From Eutypa lata (lineage: Eukaryota; Ascomycota; Sordariomycetes; Xylariales; Diatrypaceae): a stretch of 64,000 nt of DNA. This document shows positions 47,087 to 58,140 of this stretch, in pieces (positions within the stretch are counted from its first letter, which is position 1; the number at the start of each line of letters is the position of its first letter). The stretch is taken from the NCBI GenBank assembly GCA_022661535.1, contig JAKULF010000001.1, positions 2,356,001 to 2,420,000 on the forward strand, written 5' to 3'. The notes under the pieces were generated by a model. It was given only the letters and a program-made list of their open reading frames with translations. It was not told the origin of the DNA and made no database searches. The position numbers and the translations under genes are program-made.

Positions 47087-49638
47087 GTGAGTGAGTGAGT
47101 ATTCATTGATTAAGTAGGCTGGCTGGTTGGTTGGCTGGGGTGATTTGGTTTGGTTTGATTAGGGTAGGGTAGGGTAAGGTAGGTTAGAGACAATTGACCT
47201 GGTTGGCATTCATATCGGTGTTTGTTGTTGTTTTCTTGAAACCATGATACATATATAGATGGATAGGTTAGGTTATGGTGTTGAGTAGAAGGCGGAAGAG
47301 GGAAGAGGGATTGGCGCAAATGAGATGCATTTTATATTATTTTGCCTTTCCTGTATTGTGTCTGTCTGTATTCTGTGTTGACTGGTTCTCTCGATTGTAT
47401 TGTTTAGCGAGAACCTGAGCATTAAGAAGGTTAGCTAAGCGATATCGATCGCGGACGGGCGCCTATTCCATGGTTCTAGAAGCTCTTCTGTGTCTACGAT
47501 GCGCGTGCCCTGTAGAGATAGGTCCACCATTCACATCGTAGGCGATGACTTTTCGTCTCAAGAGCACTACCTAGGTATCGATATGTATGCTAACAGGGAG
47601 GACTTTGGCTTGTCAAGACCCGTTACCTATTCCTTCCAATTCTTCAATTCTACTTCTAGGGTCTCTCTTGACATTCCGCAAGATGTATTGCATGACTAGC
47701 TACTAGTGACTACCCTCCACGAAGTTTCATGATGCACGGAGCGGCCGGGAACCGTGGAACAGATGACATGCCGAATAATCTTCCCGGGCGCCCTTCTCTG
47801 CCTTCCGTTCTTTTGATAGCATATTCCCCGTCGATGGGTCCCGAACACGACCAGCCTCTTTTTGGGGACATGCATACTTAACTAGCCGTCGGATCGAGCC
47901 GCGACTTTGCTCCTTTCTAGCAATTATAAAACAAACCATAATGCCTTGGCTTTCTACCTTAGGTAGGTATGCTGATTCGTATCGCACAGTAATTTTCTAG
48001 AATCTTGACTTAGAGGTAAGTAAGTGGACTTCTAGTTAGGCCACTACCGATTCAACACACGATGTGCCCACATGTTGTAAGCAAGATGGGGTATTAAACC
48101 CCCCCACCCCTTTGATTTCCTATGAGAACCTGGCAAGTTCCGAGATCTTGATCGAAGGATCAGAAGCTAGAGCTAGGCGCCTGGAGGTAGGAAGGATTAC
48201 TAACAAATGGACTGTGTGAGTAGGTATATCTTCTCTCCATCAGGGGTTTCTACCCGGAGAATTACGACATGCTGTGGTGCATCAAAAGCTCTCAGATGTT
48301 TATTTAGATGCATATAATATGGTTTATATTATCAGGACTACGGGGTAGGAGTTTGTATAACGACTTATTATGATAAATACCTTAAAAAGGTAACCAGAGC
48401 TTCTCCTTATGTATAGCTGGAAACCCGAATCCACCCAGTCTGACTAACATGTGGTATCACTAGGTCAAACCACTTCTCTATATTTGGTAGGAGGTCAAAA
48501 GGGAATCTCAGCCCCCACTTGGCTTAAGACGCTGTACTAAGACATGATCTTCCAAGGCAAAACAAAACCACCCCAACATACATACATACATACATACATA
48601 CATACATACATACATACATACATACATACATACATACATACATACATACATACATACATACATACATACATACATACATACATACATACATACATACATA
48701 CAATATAGTAAGCACTCAAATCTAGCTCTCAGTAGTATTTCCATCACAATCTCATTAACTACCGAAAACAGAAGGAGTTTATGTACGGAAGCTACATGTG
48801 GCTAGCTAGGCCTACCAGCACGTCTAACTATCCAAGCCTATTCCCTCACCACATAGCTGTCGTTGCTAACTATGTAAGACCTCTGTAGGGTAGATGAAGG
48901 TGCGTACAGAAGGGCTGTTGAGATGAAGGACTGAAGATATCGCAAACAAGATACATGTACCCTCAAAGCTCGATCAACTACCAACTATATAGAGCATTAT
49001 AAGACATGTACGCAATAGGGGCTTGCTAGCAAGATGGTACTCTACGTATTCAAGGTTACGTGATGCGGTCAGTGGCGCTTCAAGGATCTCTGGCGAACCT
49101 ATCAAGTTATTTCGACCAGCGCCCTTTTGAGTCGCATCGCGCACAGCTACACTATATAACTACGTCGAGATGGTTATTTTCGGGGCCGTGCATGTACATA
49201 AATAAGCAGCACTAACGCCCACCTGCCTCTTCTTGACATATAATGCGGGTCTGTATATCGATCGTTAAGCCTTATAGCCCCACAATGAAGACGGCGATAG
49301 ACACGGCACTCTCCAGCTGATCCTAAACTGCGCAAGTGTAGCCTCTCGGAATCTTCCATTGCCGCCACTATGTTTCGTCTCGGGATGATATTGAGGGCCC
49401 AGGGTCACCTTCCAACGTTACGTCTAAGCCCGTCACAGCACGGTAATTTGGCCGAGAACGATCCACCCGGACCTTACCACTCGGGAGATGGGCCCTCGAA
49501 TGGCTCGATCGTCGACTTATATATAAACCTGGACCATCTTCGCGCTTCGTCATGAGTGAGTGTTTTCTTAGCATCCCCAGATCCAAGAAAGCTCCAATCA
49601 TCAGCTTTGTTGTCTTCTAGCTCCTCTTGCTCACCAAC
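47087..49638. other. Intergenic, 2.5 kb, with long CATA microsatellite
   Basis: 3' flank of ATG9 (GAGT repeats at 47085-47100, TAGGG-like repeats at 47159-47185), then AT-rich spacer with the (CATA)n array at 48576-48702, then the promoter of the glucanase gene. No exon supported; frames in the microsatellite (Met-Tyr-Val-Cys repeats) are artefacts. Confidence 0.65.
48576..48702. repeat. (CATA)n microsatellite, about 31 units
   Basis: An uninterrupted tetranucleotide run of roughly 126 bp, the longest pure microsatellite in the window. Purity over this length indicates active slippage, so length will vary between strains. Confidence 0.97.
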
Positions 49639-51216
49639 ATGTTTAAGATCACATCGGCGTTGGCTGCCTTGGCCCTTCTGACCCAGTCAGTTGCGGACGC
49701 CAAGCTAGTGTTCGCCCACTACATGGTGAGTGAGTCCCTTCTCGGCCTTCAAGAAGCCGAATTTGATTATACCTCTCCCAGCTGAAGAAGCAAGCAAGCA
49801 CGAGGCGCTAACTCCAACTACCATTCCAGGTCGGCACGGTGACGGCCGGTACTGGCCACGCCGAGACGGACGTGGACCAGGCCATCAGCGTGGGGTTCGA
49901 CGCGTTCGCGCTGAACGTGGGGCAGCCGACGCAGCCCTTCACGCTCGACACGGTGCAGCAGCTGTTCGACTACGCGAGCGGCAAGGACTTCAAGCTGTTC
50001 TTCAGCTTCGACTTCTACCAGACGGGCGACATCAACACGCACAAGACGCTCTTCGACCAGTTCCGGGACCACCCGGCCCACCTGACCTACGGCCCCGACA
50101 GCCTCCCCGTCGTCTCGTCCTACAGCGGCGGCAACCTCGGCGCCGATGGCTGGCGCAGCTTCAAGCAGGAGAACAACGTCTACCTCCTGCCCAACCCCGA
50201 GTCCGACGGCAGCTACTACAGCGACCCCGCCACCTTCTTCTCCACCTGGGCCGATGCCGTCGATGGCGTCCTGACCTGGGAGACCTCCTGGCCCGATGCC
50301 GCCGACACCCCCCAGAACGTGTCCTCGGCCAAGGACGAGGCCATCAAGGCCGCTGCTGATGCTGCTGGCAAGACTTACGTCATGGGTACGATGAATTGCT
50401 GATGAACCCCTATCTACCGTATGATTGAGTATTGGGGGAAAAATGAGCTAACAATGGATGGATATCTAGGTCTGTCCTCGATTCAATACAAGCACTGCTG
50501 TGGTGACTCCTGGTACCGTGCCGGTGAGACCAACCTCCCCGAGCGCATGGGCCAGATCCTGTCTCTGTCTCCCGAATTCACTGAAGTCATCACCTGGGTA
50601 AGAAAGAATTCCCTTTAGCCTACCCCCCTCGTTCATCATTCGGTGTAAAAAACGTACTAACTCCATCATCCTCACCATTCAGAACGACGCCGGCGAGAGC
50701 CACTACATCGGCCCGTGCTGGGCGGAAGGCCTCCCCGAGGACATCCTGCAGTACGGCAACTCGGACACGAACCCGCACTCGGGCTGGCAGCCGCTGATCG
50801 CGTCCTTCATCGACGCGTTCAAGGCGGGGGGCGACGCGAGCTCCATGGCGCCGCGCGACGGCGGCGGCTTCGCGGGGGCGCTCTGGTACCGCAGCGCGAC
50901 CAAGGCGTGCTCGGGCGACGTGCCGCGGGGCGCGGGCGCCGCCGTCGACGCCGTCAACTACGCCGTGGTGCTGCCGAGCGGGTCCGAGGGCACCATCCGC
51001 GTCTCGAGCGGCGGCCAGACCCTCGCCGAGCAGCCCGTCCGCGCCGGCCTCAACTACAACTCCGTCGCGGGCCTCAGGACCGGCGCCCAGAAGATCGAGC
51101 TGCTCGACGCGAGCGGCAATGTCGTCGCGACCGCCGCGAGCTCCGTCGACGCTACCGATAGCCCGAATCAGTATGGCTTCTGCGACTACAACTACTTCGT
51201 TTCTGCTCTGCAGTAA
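49639..51216 (+). CDS. Secreted alpha-1,3-glucanase (glycoside hydrolase family 71)
   Basis: Hydrolyses alpha-1,3-glucan (mutan), a fungal cell-wall polymer. Exons: 49639-49725, 49830-50385, 50470-50597, 50683-51216; 434 aa. Residues 1-21 are a signal peptide (MFKITSALAALALLTQSVADA). The mature protein starts with the family hallmark KLVFAHYMVGTV, followed by HAETDVDQAISVGFDAFALN, KLFFSFDFYQTGD, YLLPNPESDGSYYSDP and HYIGPCWAEGLPED. A terminal beta-rich domain (VNYAVVLPSGSEGTIRVSSG) closes the protein. There is no CBM24 or Ser/Thr linker, so this is the short form of the family. Exons 2 and 4 are strongly GC-rich at third positions against AT-rich flanks, consistent with high expression. Role could be wall remodelling or attack on other fungi. 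Confidence 0.95.
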
Positions 51217-51625
51217 AGGGGAGGGGGAGAAGACGGAGGTGTCTTTAGTATATGAGTGTATAGGTGGATGGATGGATGGGTGGTTGGGTGTTGTGTATAT
51301 ATATACATGCCGTCTTTTTTTTCTTTCTCTTTCTTCACGATGTAACTATTTTGTACCTTTGATGAGACGTGTATATAGACCGTTATGAAAACAAAACTTG
51401 GATTCATTCATCTTCTGGTGTGACTCGGCATATTCTCATTATGAATAGAAGAGTATAAGTGCGTATGTAACTGGACGGACCAGGTTCTATGGTGGCAGTT
51501 GTTCAATTATGGCGAATCCGTTAAGCCCATCATAGCAATATGAGTCGAGAAGTACTTCGTAAACCCAATTGTCAACTTAAGCTAATTAACTTACATTGAG
51601 GATCCTCCATAGTCTGATGATATCC
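51217..51625. other. Short convergent spacer
   Basis: 3' flanks of the glucanase and the FTA2-like gene, 409 bp. Contains a GGAT/GGGT run (51270-51290) and a TA-rich stretch. Nothing else seen. Confidence 0.7.
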
Positions 51626-52879
51626 TCAAGCGTGATTCTGACCTGAAGTATCACAACCCCATCTTCTTCTTTTCCCCGTCCTCGCTGCCCTTATTAGTGA
51701 TATCGTTACAGCCAGTGGCTTTGGTAAATGATCATATAGGGCATCTCGGTGCTCTAACAATCTACCTTTAGCCCCCCCAGCCTTTGTCTTGCGGTTGATG
51801 AACTTCGACCCCTTTTTGCAATATCCTTGCGACCCTTGCTCCTTCCGAGCTGCAGCCGCTTCTCCCTCTAAAGCAGACCTCCAGTCGTAGTGAGCTAAGT
51901 TGAACCTCTTACCCCAAGTCCTCCAAGGTTTGTACTTCCTTCTCGTGTTATTTCGAAGAATTCTCTGCCCGGTAGCGTTCTCTTTAACGACAGCACACTC
52001 TTTTTCCGGGCATGAACTACGTAATCGATTAAGAACCTTTAGGTTAGGCCTGAACCTCTCCCACACGCGCTGCCACGGGTTTTCTTCGTTCCAGTCGTCA
52101 ATCATCCGATCGAAGGATTCGAAATCTTCAAACCCAGTTGTGCCATCAAGTTGCGCATCCTCTCCGTCTAAACGGCAATGAGAGACAGTCCACGCCCGAC
52201 TGAAGTCTACCAGTTTTCCGTTCAAGTACGCATCATCCCTTATATCTCCCCCAATGTAAATACCAAGCTGGTAGAGGTATTCAACGTCTTTCATCATTTG
52301 TGGGACCATTGATGGAGTGAAGCATGGTTTGTTCTCCACGAGCTCTTTTATTATACCCCGTACCGGCCGAACATCATCATTTTCTCTTAGTTCCGTTGGA
52401 TCATATCTTCGCTGGAACTCCTGATTGTCTGTAGATGAACTAGAAGACTCTGGGTCATCGTCGCTGTCCGAATATTGAAGGGGTGAATTAAAATCAACGC
52501 AACCGTGAGCCTTGACGGCTAGGTCTTCATTTCCTGTCTCCTTGAGTCGTCCGTAGACACGACATTCGCAGTAGAAAGGCTCAGTTTGCTGGATTTTGGT
52601 AGTTTCTCTGTGTTCTTCGAAATCTTCTCTGTCCCAATACGTGGGTCTAAACTGTTAGATGATCACATTAGATACGGAATACAGATTAGTCCATCATCAA
52701 GTTTTCGTGTGCCTACCTACTAGTTTCAAAGCGTAATGTTTCCCCCTAATCACAATGTCCCACACGATACTGTCGTACCCCTCTCCTACTATCTTAATCC
52801 ACTGGATACGAGAAGAATCTAGTATATCGGAAAAGAACGAGTGCAGTTTGGGCCCTTCGATTGTAGGTAGTGGTTCCAT
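51626..52879 (-). CDS. FTA2-like protein with kinase-type fold, probably pseudokinase
   Basis: Protein of 394 aa, exons 52879-52721 and 52651-51626. It belongs to the fungal family named after the Sim4-complex kinetochore subunit Fta2, which in moulds has many non-kinetochore members. Protein-kinase-like elements are visible: a glycine loop near residues 32-36 (VGEGYDSIVW), a beta-3 lysine Lys52 (YALKLF), a catalytic-loop equivalent at 188-194 (GDIRDDA; Asp189) and a DFG-like LVDFS with Asp202. The usual Asn of the loop is Ala194, which argues against normal phosphotransfer. Between lies an acidic Ser-rich insert (SDSDDDPESSSSS). The C-terminal 100 residues are basic. It starts 250 bp past the stop of the HET gene on the same strand. 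Function is inferred only at fold level. Confidence 0.75.
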
Positions 52880-53128
52880 TTGGAATGTACCCTAGTTGTC
52901 TCACAGTCATACAATAGCTAGACATTAATTATTCCATGGAAGTTTGGGGAGGCATGTATTTTTGAAATTCGTAAACAATGAGCAGGTTCCGGCCAGGAGG
53001 TTAGAATCACATGTTCACCTCCTAGTAAGAAGTCCATGCAGTCCTTTGTGTCTTCTATTAACAAAGGTTTCTTGTGGTGAAAAATCCCAAGTAAACTAAA
53101 CACGCCAGGCATTGACACGTATTAAGCA

Positions 53129-55198
53129 TCATGCAATCTCGAACTCTTGGCTCTCGATAGCCCCTTTATGGTATTTGGCGACAGCCTCACCGGCCATAAG
53201 TCCATACACAAAGCATGGCTTCACTAGTGTATACTCGTTGCCCTTAGGGCGGAGCAGGACAGGAAAGCTACAGCCAAACAAGACTGCAACGACATCTCCC
53301 GGTCGTGCCTCTTCCGGTGCAAACCCGAGATATCCCGTTTGAGTAGTCATCAGCCTACGTGACCAGGCGAAACGAGTAACTCGAGTGACGGCCTCCTCGA
53401 AGATCGAAAGTTGTCTTTTTACAGGCATGTTTTGGGCGGTGCCTAGCCTAACTCTCGCCCACATCTTCCATAAACCTGACTCTAGATGCTTGAACAGAGA
53501 CCGCAGAGCAACGAGGCAACGATTAAATACAGTCTCATAGGAGTGAGCCTCGAAGTACGAAATGAGCGGTCGGCCCGCAACATAGAAGCCTGCGTTCGGT
53601 TTGATCCAAGCCAGCATGTCTGCATTGGTCAGAGACTGGGGCGAAAGTAACAAGGCGTATTCGTCGGGTGCTTCCCCACCGGTCAGGTTCCTATTGCCTA
53701 CAACCGTGCGCCACAATGCTTCGCGTAGTCCGTGTTCATCCAAGTAAGCATTGCTACAATTCCTAGTACCGAATTGCTTTGAAGCACTCGGTGGTAGCGA
53801 AGCGTTGTTGACATTTTTGGGATCCTGAAACGAAGTGCTGACACTATCGACGGCGCCGATAAGTAAGCCCTTGCATACGAGCACACGGTTCTCGTTATCG
53901 TTATAGAAACGGACTTGGGGTTTTAACCCTTTGCTTGCATCATACGGTGGTTCTGAGGCACCACAGAGATGGCGGTAGCTGGTATGAAGATGCGGTACCC
54001 ACGATGGGGAATCATCGGAGCTACATTGGCCAAGTACGTCGAGGTTCTCTCCAAACTGGATCCACGTCTTGGCGAAGTTTTCGTATACAACGTCATCTGT
54101 GACATCTGGCCCGTACTCAGGGACGATATGTTGGGCAATATAGGGGGCCATAAGTCCTAACAAGCCATATACCTTATCCCTTGGCCGTGCTACGAGCTTA
54201 TGGCGGGTGAACGTGATAAGCTTCATGAGGTTAGGTTCGACACGTTGCTGTCGCAACCCCTCCGTGTTACTAATGCGCAGAAAAAAGTGATAGTTCGGCT
54301 TCAAGACTCGATTCGCCTCCTTGCGGTGTTCCGGGTATCGGTACATGATCGCCTTGATAGCGTTTCCTATCTTATCCTCAGGCTGCGTGTTGAAATACAA
54401 CGCTGCATTAGAGAGGTCTGTCCACTTTACTATTTTATCGCCGTAGAGTACTCTCATTTCAGCCGTGCCCTTGGAGATTTCTTGAAGCACCCAGGTACGC
54501 TTCCAGTAGGGAAGTTGTACGAAGTCATTGAAAAGCTGCCAGATTCCGGGTGAAGCAGAGGCCAGAACTCTCGGGAGCCTTTCCGTAAGATTCGTAGTGT
54601 CTGTATCATCCCAGCCATTGGCAAGTCCCGATATGAAATCCATGACTTTGCTCATCTCTGGGTTATTAGCGCCCAGCCAAACGAGCACATCGGCTGCAGC
54701 CCAGTAGATATCGCCCATGCGAGTGACCTGCTTTCCCTTTTCGACGTCATCTCCTTGGTTGATGCTGAGAGCGTCGATCCATAACTTCATGCCATCCTTA
54801 AGATAGCCTTGGTTTCGGATGACACGCAGAGCCGCTTCGAGATTTTGCCGGACATATACCTCGTCTCCATTTACCCGAATCATCTTTTGGTTAAACTCAT
54901 GTGACCACGCATAACTGAGTGCGATATAGTCTCCCCATACGTAACGGTGAATCTTGCTGTAGAGAGGTGACTGTTGATCCATCACCTTGTACCATTCCAG
55001 GTGGCTGTTGAGCTCAACGGGATAACCTCGGGATAAGAGCCATGCTCTGTACTCAGGGGTAAAGGACTGGTTGTTGAGGGGCACGTGCTCGATCTCCAGC
55101 TCAATAATGTCAGAGTTCACATCCTGGAATCTCGACGGCTGGATTGTGATAAGACGTATCTGTTGTGATACGAGGTCAAGAGGCCTGTGTAATGCCAT
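53129..55198 (-). CDS. Heterokaryon-incompatibility (HET) domain protein
   Basis: Fungal self/non-self recognition family protein, 689 aa, single exon, ATG at 55198. The HET domain (Pfam HET type) lies at about residues 90-240 with its three signature blocks: YIALSYAWS (91-99), a NL-x-AL helix (119-124) and WIDALSINQ (140-148), then EKGKQV..M..IYWAAADVLVWLG (to 176). In the second block the usual Cys of WIDALCINQ is Ser145. The C-terminal 450 residues have no recognised repeat or NACHT/WD40 domain; they include the KLVARPRDKVYGLLGL block usual for stand-alone HET proteins. Such proteins are typically polymorphic and numerous; whether this one triggers cell death cannot be told. Confidence 0.92.
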   Translation of the reverse strand: MALHRPLDLVSQQIRLITIQPSRFQDVNSDIIELEIEHVPLNNQSFTPEYRAWLLSRGYPVELNSHLEWYKVMDQQSPLYSKIHRYVWGDYIALSYAWSHEFNQKMIRVNGDEVYVRQNLEAALRVIRNQGYLKDGMKLWIDALSINQGDDVEKGKQVTRMGDIYWAAADVLVWLGANNPEMSKVMDFISGLANGWDDTDTTNLTERLPRVLASASPGIWQLFNDFVQLPYWKRTWVLQEISKGTAEMRVLYGDKIVKWTDLSNAALYFNTQPEDKIGNAIKAIMYRYPEHRKEANRVLKPNYHFFLRISNTEGLRQQRVEPNLMKLITFTRHKLVARPRDKVYGLLGLMAPYIAQHIVPEYGPDVTDDVVYENFAKTWIQFGENLDVLGQCSSDDSPSWVPHLHTSYRHLCGASEPPYDASKGLKPQVRFYNDNENRVLVCKGLLIGAVDSVSTSFQDPKNVNNASLPPSASKQFGTRNCSNAYLDEHGLREALWRTVVGNRNLTGGEAPDEYALLLSPQSLTNADMLAWIKPNAGFYVAGRPLISYFEAHSYETVFNRCLVALRSLFKHLESGLWKMWARVRLGTAQNMPVKRQLSIFEEAVTRVTRFAWSRRLMTTQTGYLGFAPEEARPGDVVAVLFGCSFPVLLRPKGNEYTLVKPCFVYGLMAGEAVAKYHKGAIESQEFEIA

Positions 55199-58033
55199 TT
55201 AGTACGATTGCTAGGACAAATATCTGTTGGGTGCAACGACAAAGAATCATAGCTACTTTACTTAGGTAGGTAGATTGTGTAGGTAACGGAGACGTTGACA
55301 TGGTGTGGGGAAGTGAGGAAGTGAGGAAAACAGAATTGATATGATTAACCCCCGCACTGTGCTTTACTGGCTGACAACAGCCAATTCGTTTATATAAGGA
55401 CAGTGTGAAGTCCAAGGTCATAATGATTAAGTTTTCAACAGCTGATGTGACTATATCGTACTGGAGAAACTGTGTTTAAATAATATAAATAATAAACTTA
55501 CTTATAAGAGACGACCATCTTAGCTCATAAAGTAATCGAGATTGGCCTTCTCTAAGGTGAGTGTTAGACCCATACGACGATGTCCTGTATTATAACAGGC
55601 AGCCAGCATTAAAGCCGGATAGTCTAAACTACTCGCAGAATGTATTTGATAAATTGCTGGCGTTACATTAATAGATAGGCTTCAGGAAGATGTGGGTATT
55701 TAAAGGTGTTCTAAAAGGTAATATTTATATAAGTAATAAGGTACTGCTTTCGATATGAAGAATAGTAGGTATTAGCATGTCAGTCTTTAAGATAGATCAG
55801 AGTACGAAAAGCAATGTAGGATATATAGAGAACTACTCAGAATCCTGCTATCTTCATCTGTGAGGGGAAATACTCTACTACTTATTTAATCATCACCCTT
55901 TAAACCGTTCTTACATGCAACACTACCTGGCATGGTCGACTTGTAAGATTCCTGTTCACTCTTACTCGGAATGACCCGTCACGGATATATCTGTAATAGG
56001 TTATAGCCATTATTGCTTCGCCTTACTTGATCCGGCTAGGCGCAATAGGATGATATGCAGTAGAAGAAATCTAGCTCTGTTGATGGAATCAGCAACTTTG
56101 GCTAAGTGCTGGCGCTAAGTTTAGTTGGTGGCTAGCCTTGAGATAATTATTTCCGGGTAGGGGAGGTATTCCAGAAATATATAGGACAACTTGTTAAATT
56201 CAAGGGAGAATCCACCTGTTGGCTTAACACTTGTCCGAAGTGTAACTAGAAGAAGTATTGCTGAATATAACATCTCTTTACTTTTGTGAGATGTTTTCAT
56301 GTGGCCTTCAGCTCCAGTCAACCTCGCCGTCGACCCCCGCTCGTCGGAATGGAATGCTCGCTAATGGGGCTGAATGCAATGTGATAAAGGAGGATTAGAC
56401 GGACGCTACGAAGCGTTCAGCTCAGATAAGCCCTACATATGCAGCTATTTTCATCTTACCTCTCCAGGTCTCTCCATCGTCTGCTTCATTGGTCTGCTTG
56501 TTCAAGGTCGTGGGCTTCTTCTCTTGCTTTTGGTGTGGCTGCGCAATATAGATGTCCTGATTCGGAAGTATCGCCGGACATTACAGGCTTTGATCTTGTA
56601 GTGGCTTCTAACAATATATTTAGATGAGTGGCCTGATTTGACGAATATGACTACAGTCCTTTATTCCTTGTTTCCCCCCTAAGCATAGGCAAGCTTCCAC
56701 ACGAACCAAGGCGGCCACTTCGCCCCAGGGGGAGGACTTAGAAGACATTATAGTATGTCCTTAGCCACACACTCAATAATGGCCTTCGGGATAGGAGAGT
56801 TTAGGTTAAAGGGAGTACATCCGGCCCTGCTACATTTCGTCGTATTGCTGAGATTCCTGTCTAAACTCGATTAGAGACCAGATCAGCAGGATTTGCCATG
56901 CCTTTGTTACTCCTTCGATCCCTTCTGGAGTACTTCACCGAAGGGGGCCTATCTTTCGTCACCTCAAGGGATTTGTCGATGTTGAGCAGAATATGATTCC
57001 AGATGGCGATACAGTCTACCCCATGGTATCTTATATCAAGGAATTTGCCACTGTCGCAGTTGCTATTATGGTCAATGATGGACTCATCTCGCGGACGAAG
57101 CAATTTCGACATATTGGCCCGTATTCCATACCATCCATAACCGGACATTAATCAAAGGGTCACCTCGATTGACATCTGCTCACATGCCATTGGATTATCT
57201 CCAATGGATTTTGTAGCTATCGGTTTTCATGATGCGTATTATACTACCGGAGCAGAGCAGATAAGAGTCTCTCACATCTCCCGGTGGTGTGCGACCTCCG
57301 AACTAAGTTCATCTACAGTTATTTCATGTACGATATCCTGGGCGAGCGCATCCACCAAATCTGCCATAAGACTTTAGGGTTGATCATGATTCATAAAGAA
57401 GAAGATCTTGGAGTCCTTTGGCCTGAATAAGACATGCACACTTGTGGCAGACTACCCACCCGGCAGAAATATTGCCAACCGGTATTCGGTATGATAGGAC
57501 GGCTCCTTGCTCCTGTGTTGGGGTTCCAAATATTGGAGATGGTTCAGTACGTGGCGCTGCTGGACTTATTCGAAGCACTGCAATGAAGCTGTATGATAAT
57601 CTGAATAGTGAGCACGAGTTAAGTGACTAGAGCTTGAAGTTTCGGGTATAACAGGCTCTAGGAAGCTTGATAAATTCAGAACTCACAATGAACCTTTCTC
57701 GCTATTTGTGCCCAAATACTATTAGCATCATATAGTCTTTAATTATTTGAAAATTGTGCAGCCCGGTGGCTACTAATAGCAATCCGTTCTACGTTTTTTG
57801 TTATATTTCCTCGCAAAAACACCAGACTTAAAACTAAAAGAATGAAATAAGATAGACGTCTATTCTACAGGTGCAGGTTTCATCAATTAAGTACGCCCTT
57901 ATCAGTCTTATTTAGTCGTTCTTACCAGGGTTCTGAATATAAGCGACGCTTCGCCATGGCCTAGTCAAACTCTTGGCATCATCCTTCGGGCTTCAGTTCT
58001 ATTTTTACTTTATTTGGTGCATCGTTTGCTCTC
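55199..58033. other. AT-rich intergenic region, 2.8 kb
   Basis: Upstream of the HET gene and of the rightward membrane-protein gene. Strongly AT-rich, stop-dense in all frames, with no recognisable transposon protein. It may include eroded repeat sequence (for example after repeat-induced point mutation), which would need comparison with other copies to show. Confidence 0.5.
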
Positions 58034-58084
58034 GAAATTCTTAACATTCTAATAACCTCTTCCCTTTAGAATGTTAAGAATTTC
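58034..58084. repeat. Perfect 18-bp inverted repeat in the leader of the membrane-protein gene
   Basis: Left arm 58034-58051 (gaaattcttaacattcta), 15-nt spacer, right arm 58067-58084 (tagaatgttaagaatttc), with no mismatch. It ends 56 bp before the ATG at 58141, so it is probably transcribed and would form a stable stem-loop in the 5' untranslated region, or serve as a dyad operator in DNA. Confidence 0.8.
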
Positions 58085-58140
58085 AAGCAACATACTTTAG
58101 AGATAGAACTAAGTTGCGTCGTTACTTCCATCTCGTCAAA

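Noticed and set aside
47159..47185. TAGGG-like repeats resembling telomere sequence
   Set aside because: Only three to four imperfect units inside an ordinary spacer; not a telomere or clear interstitial telomeric array.
48508..48747. Repetitive Met-Tyr-Val-Cys frames
   Set aside because: Produced purely by the CATA microsatellite.
49730..50359. 209-codon plus-strand frame in the glucanase gene
   Set aside because: Wrong frame of exon 2; Arg-rich composition and no family similarity, while the other frame gives GH71.
52918..53118. 66-codon minus-strand frame between the HET and FTA2-like genes
   Set aside because: Could be a leader or extra exon of the FTA2-like gene, but no good donor joins it to the exon starting at 52879, and that exon has its own ATG in a normal position.
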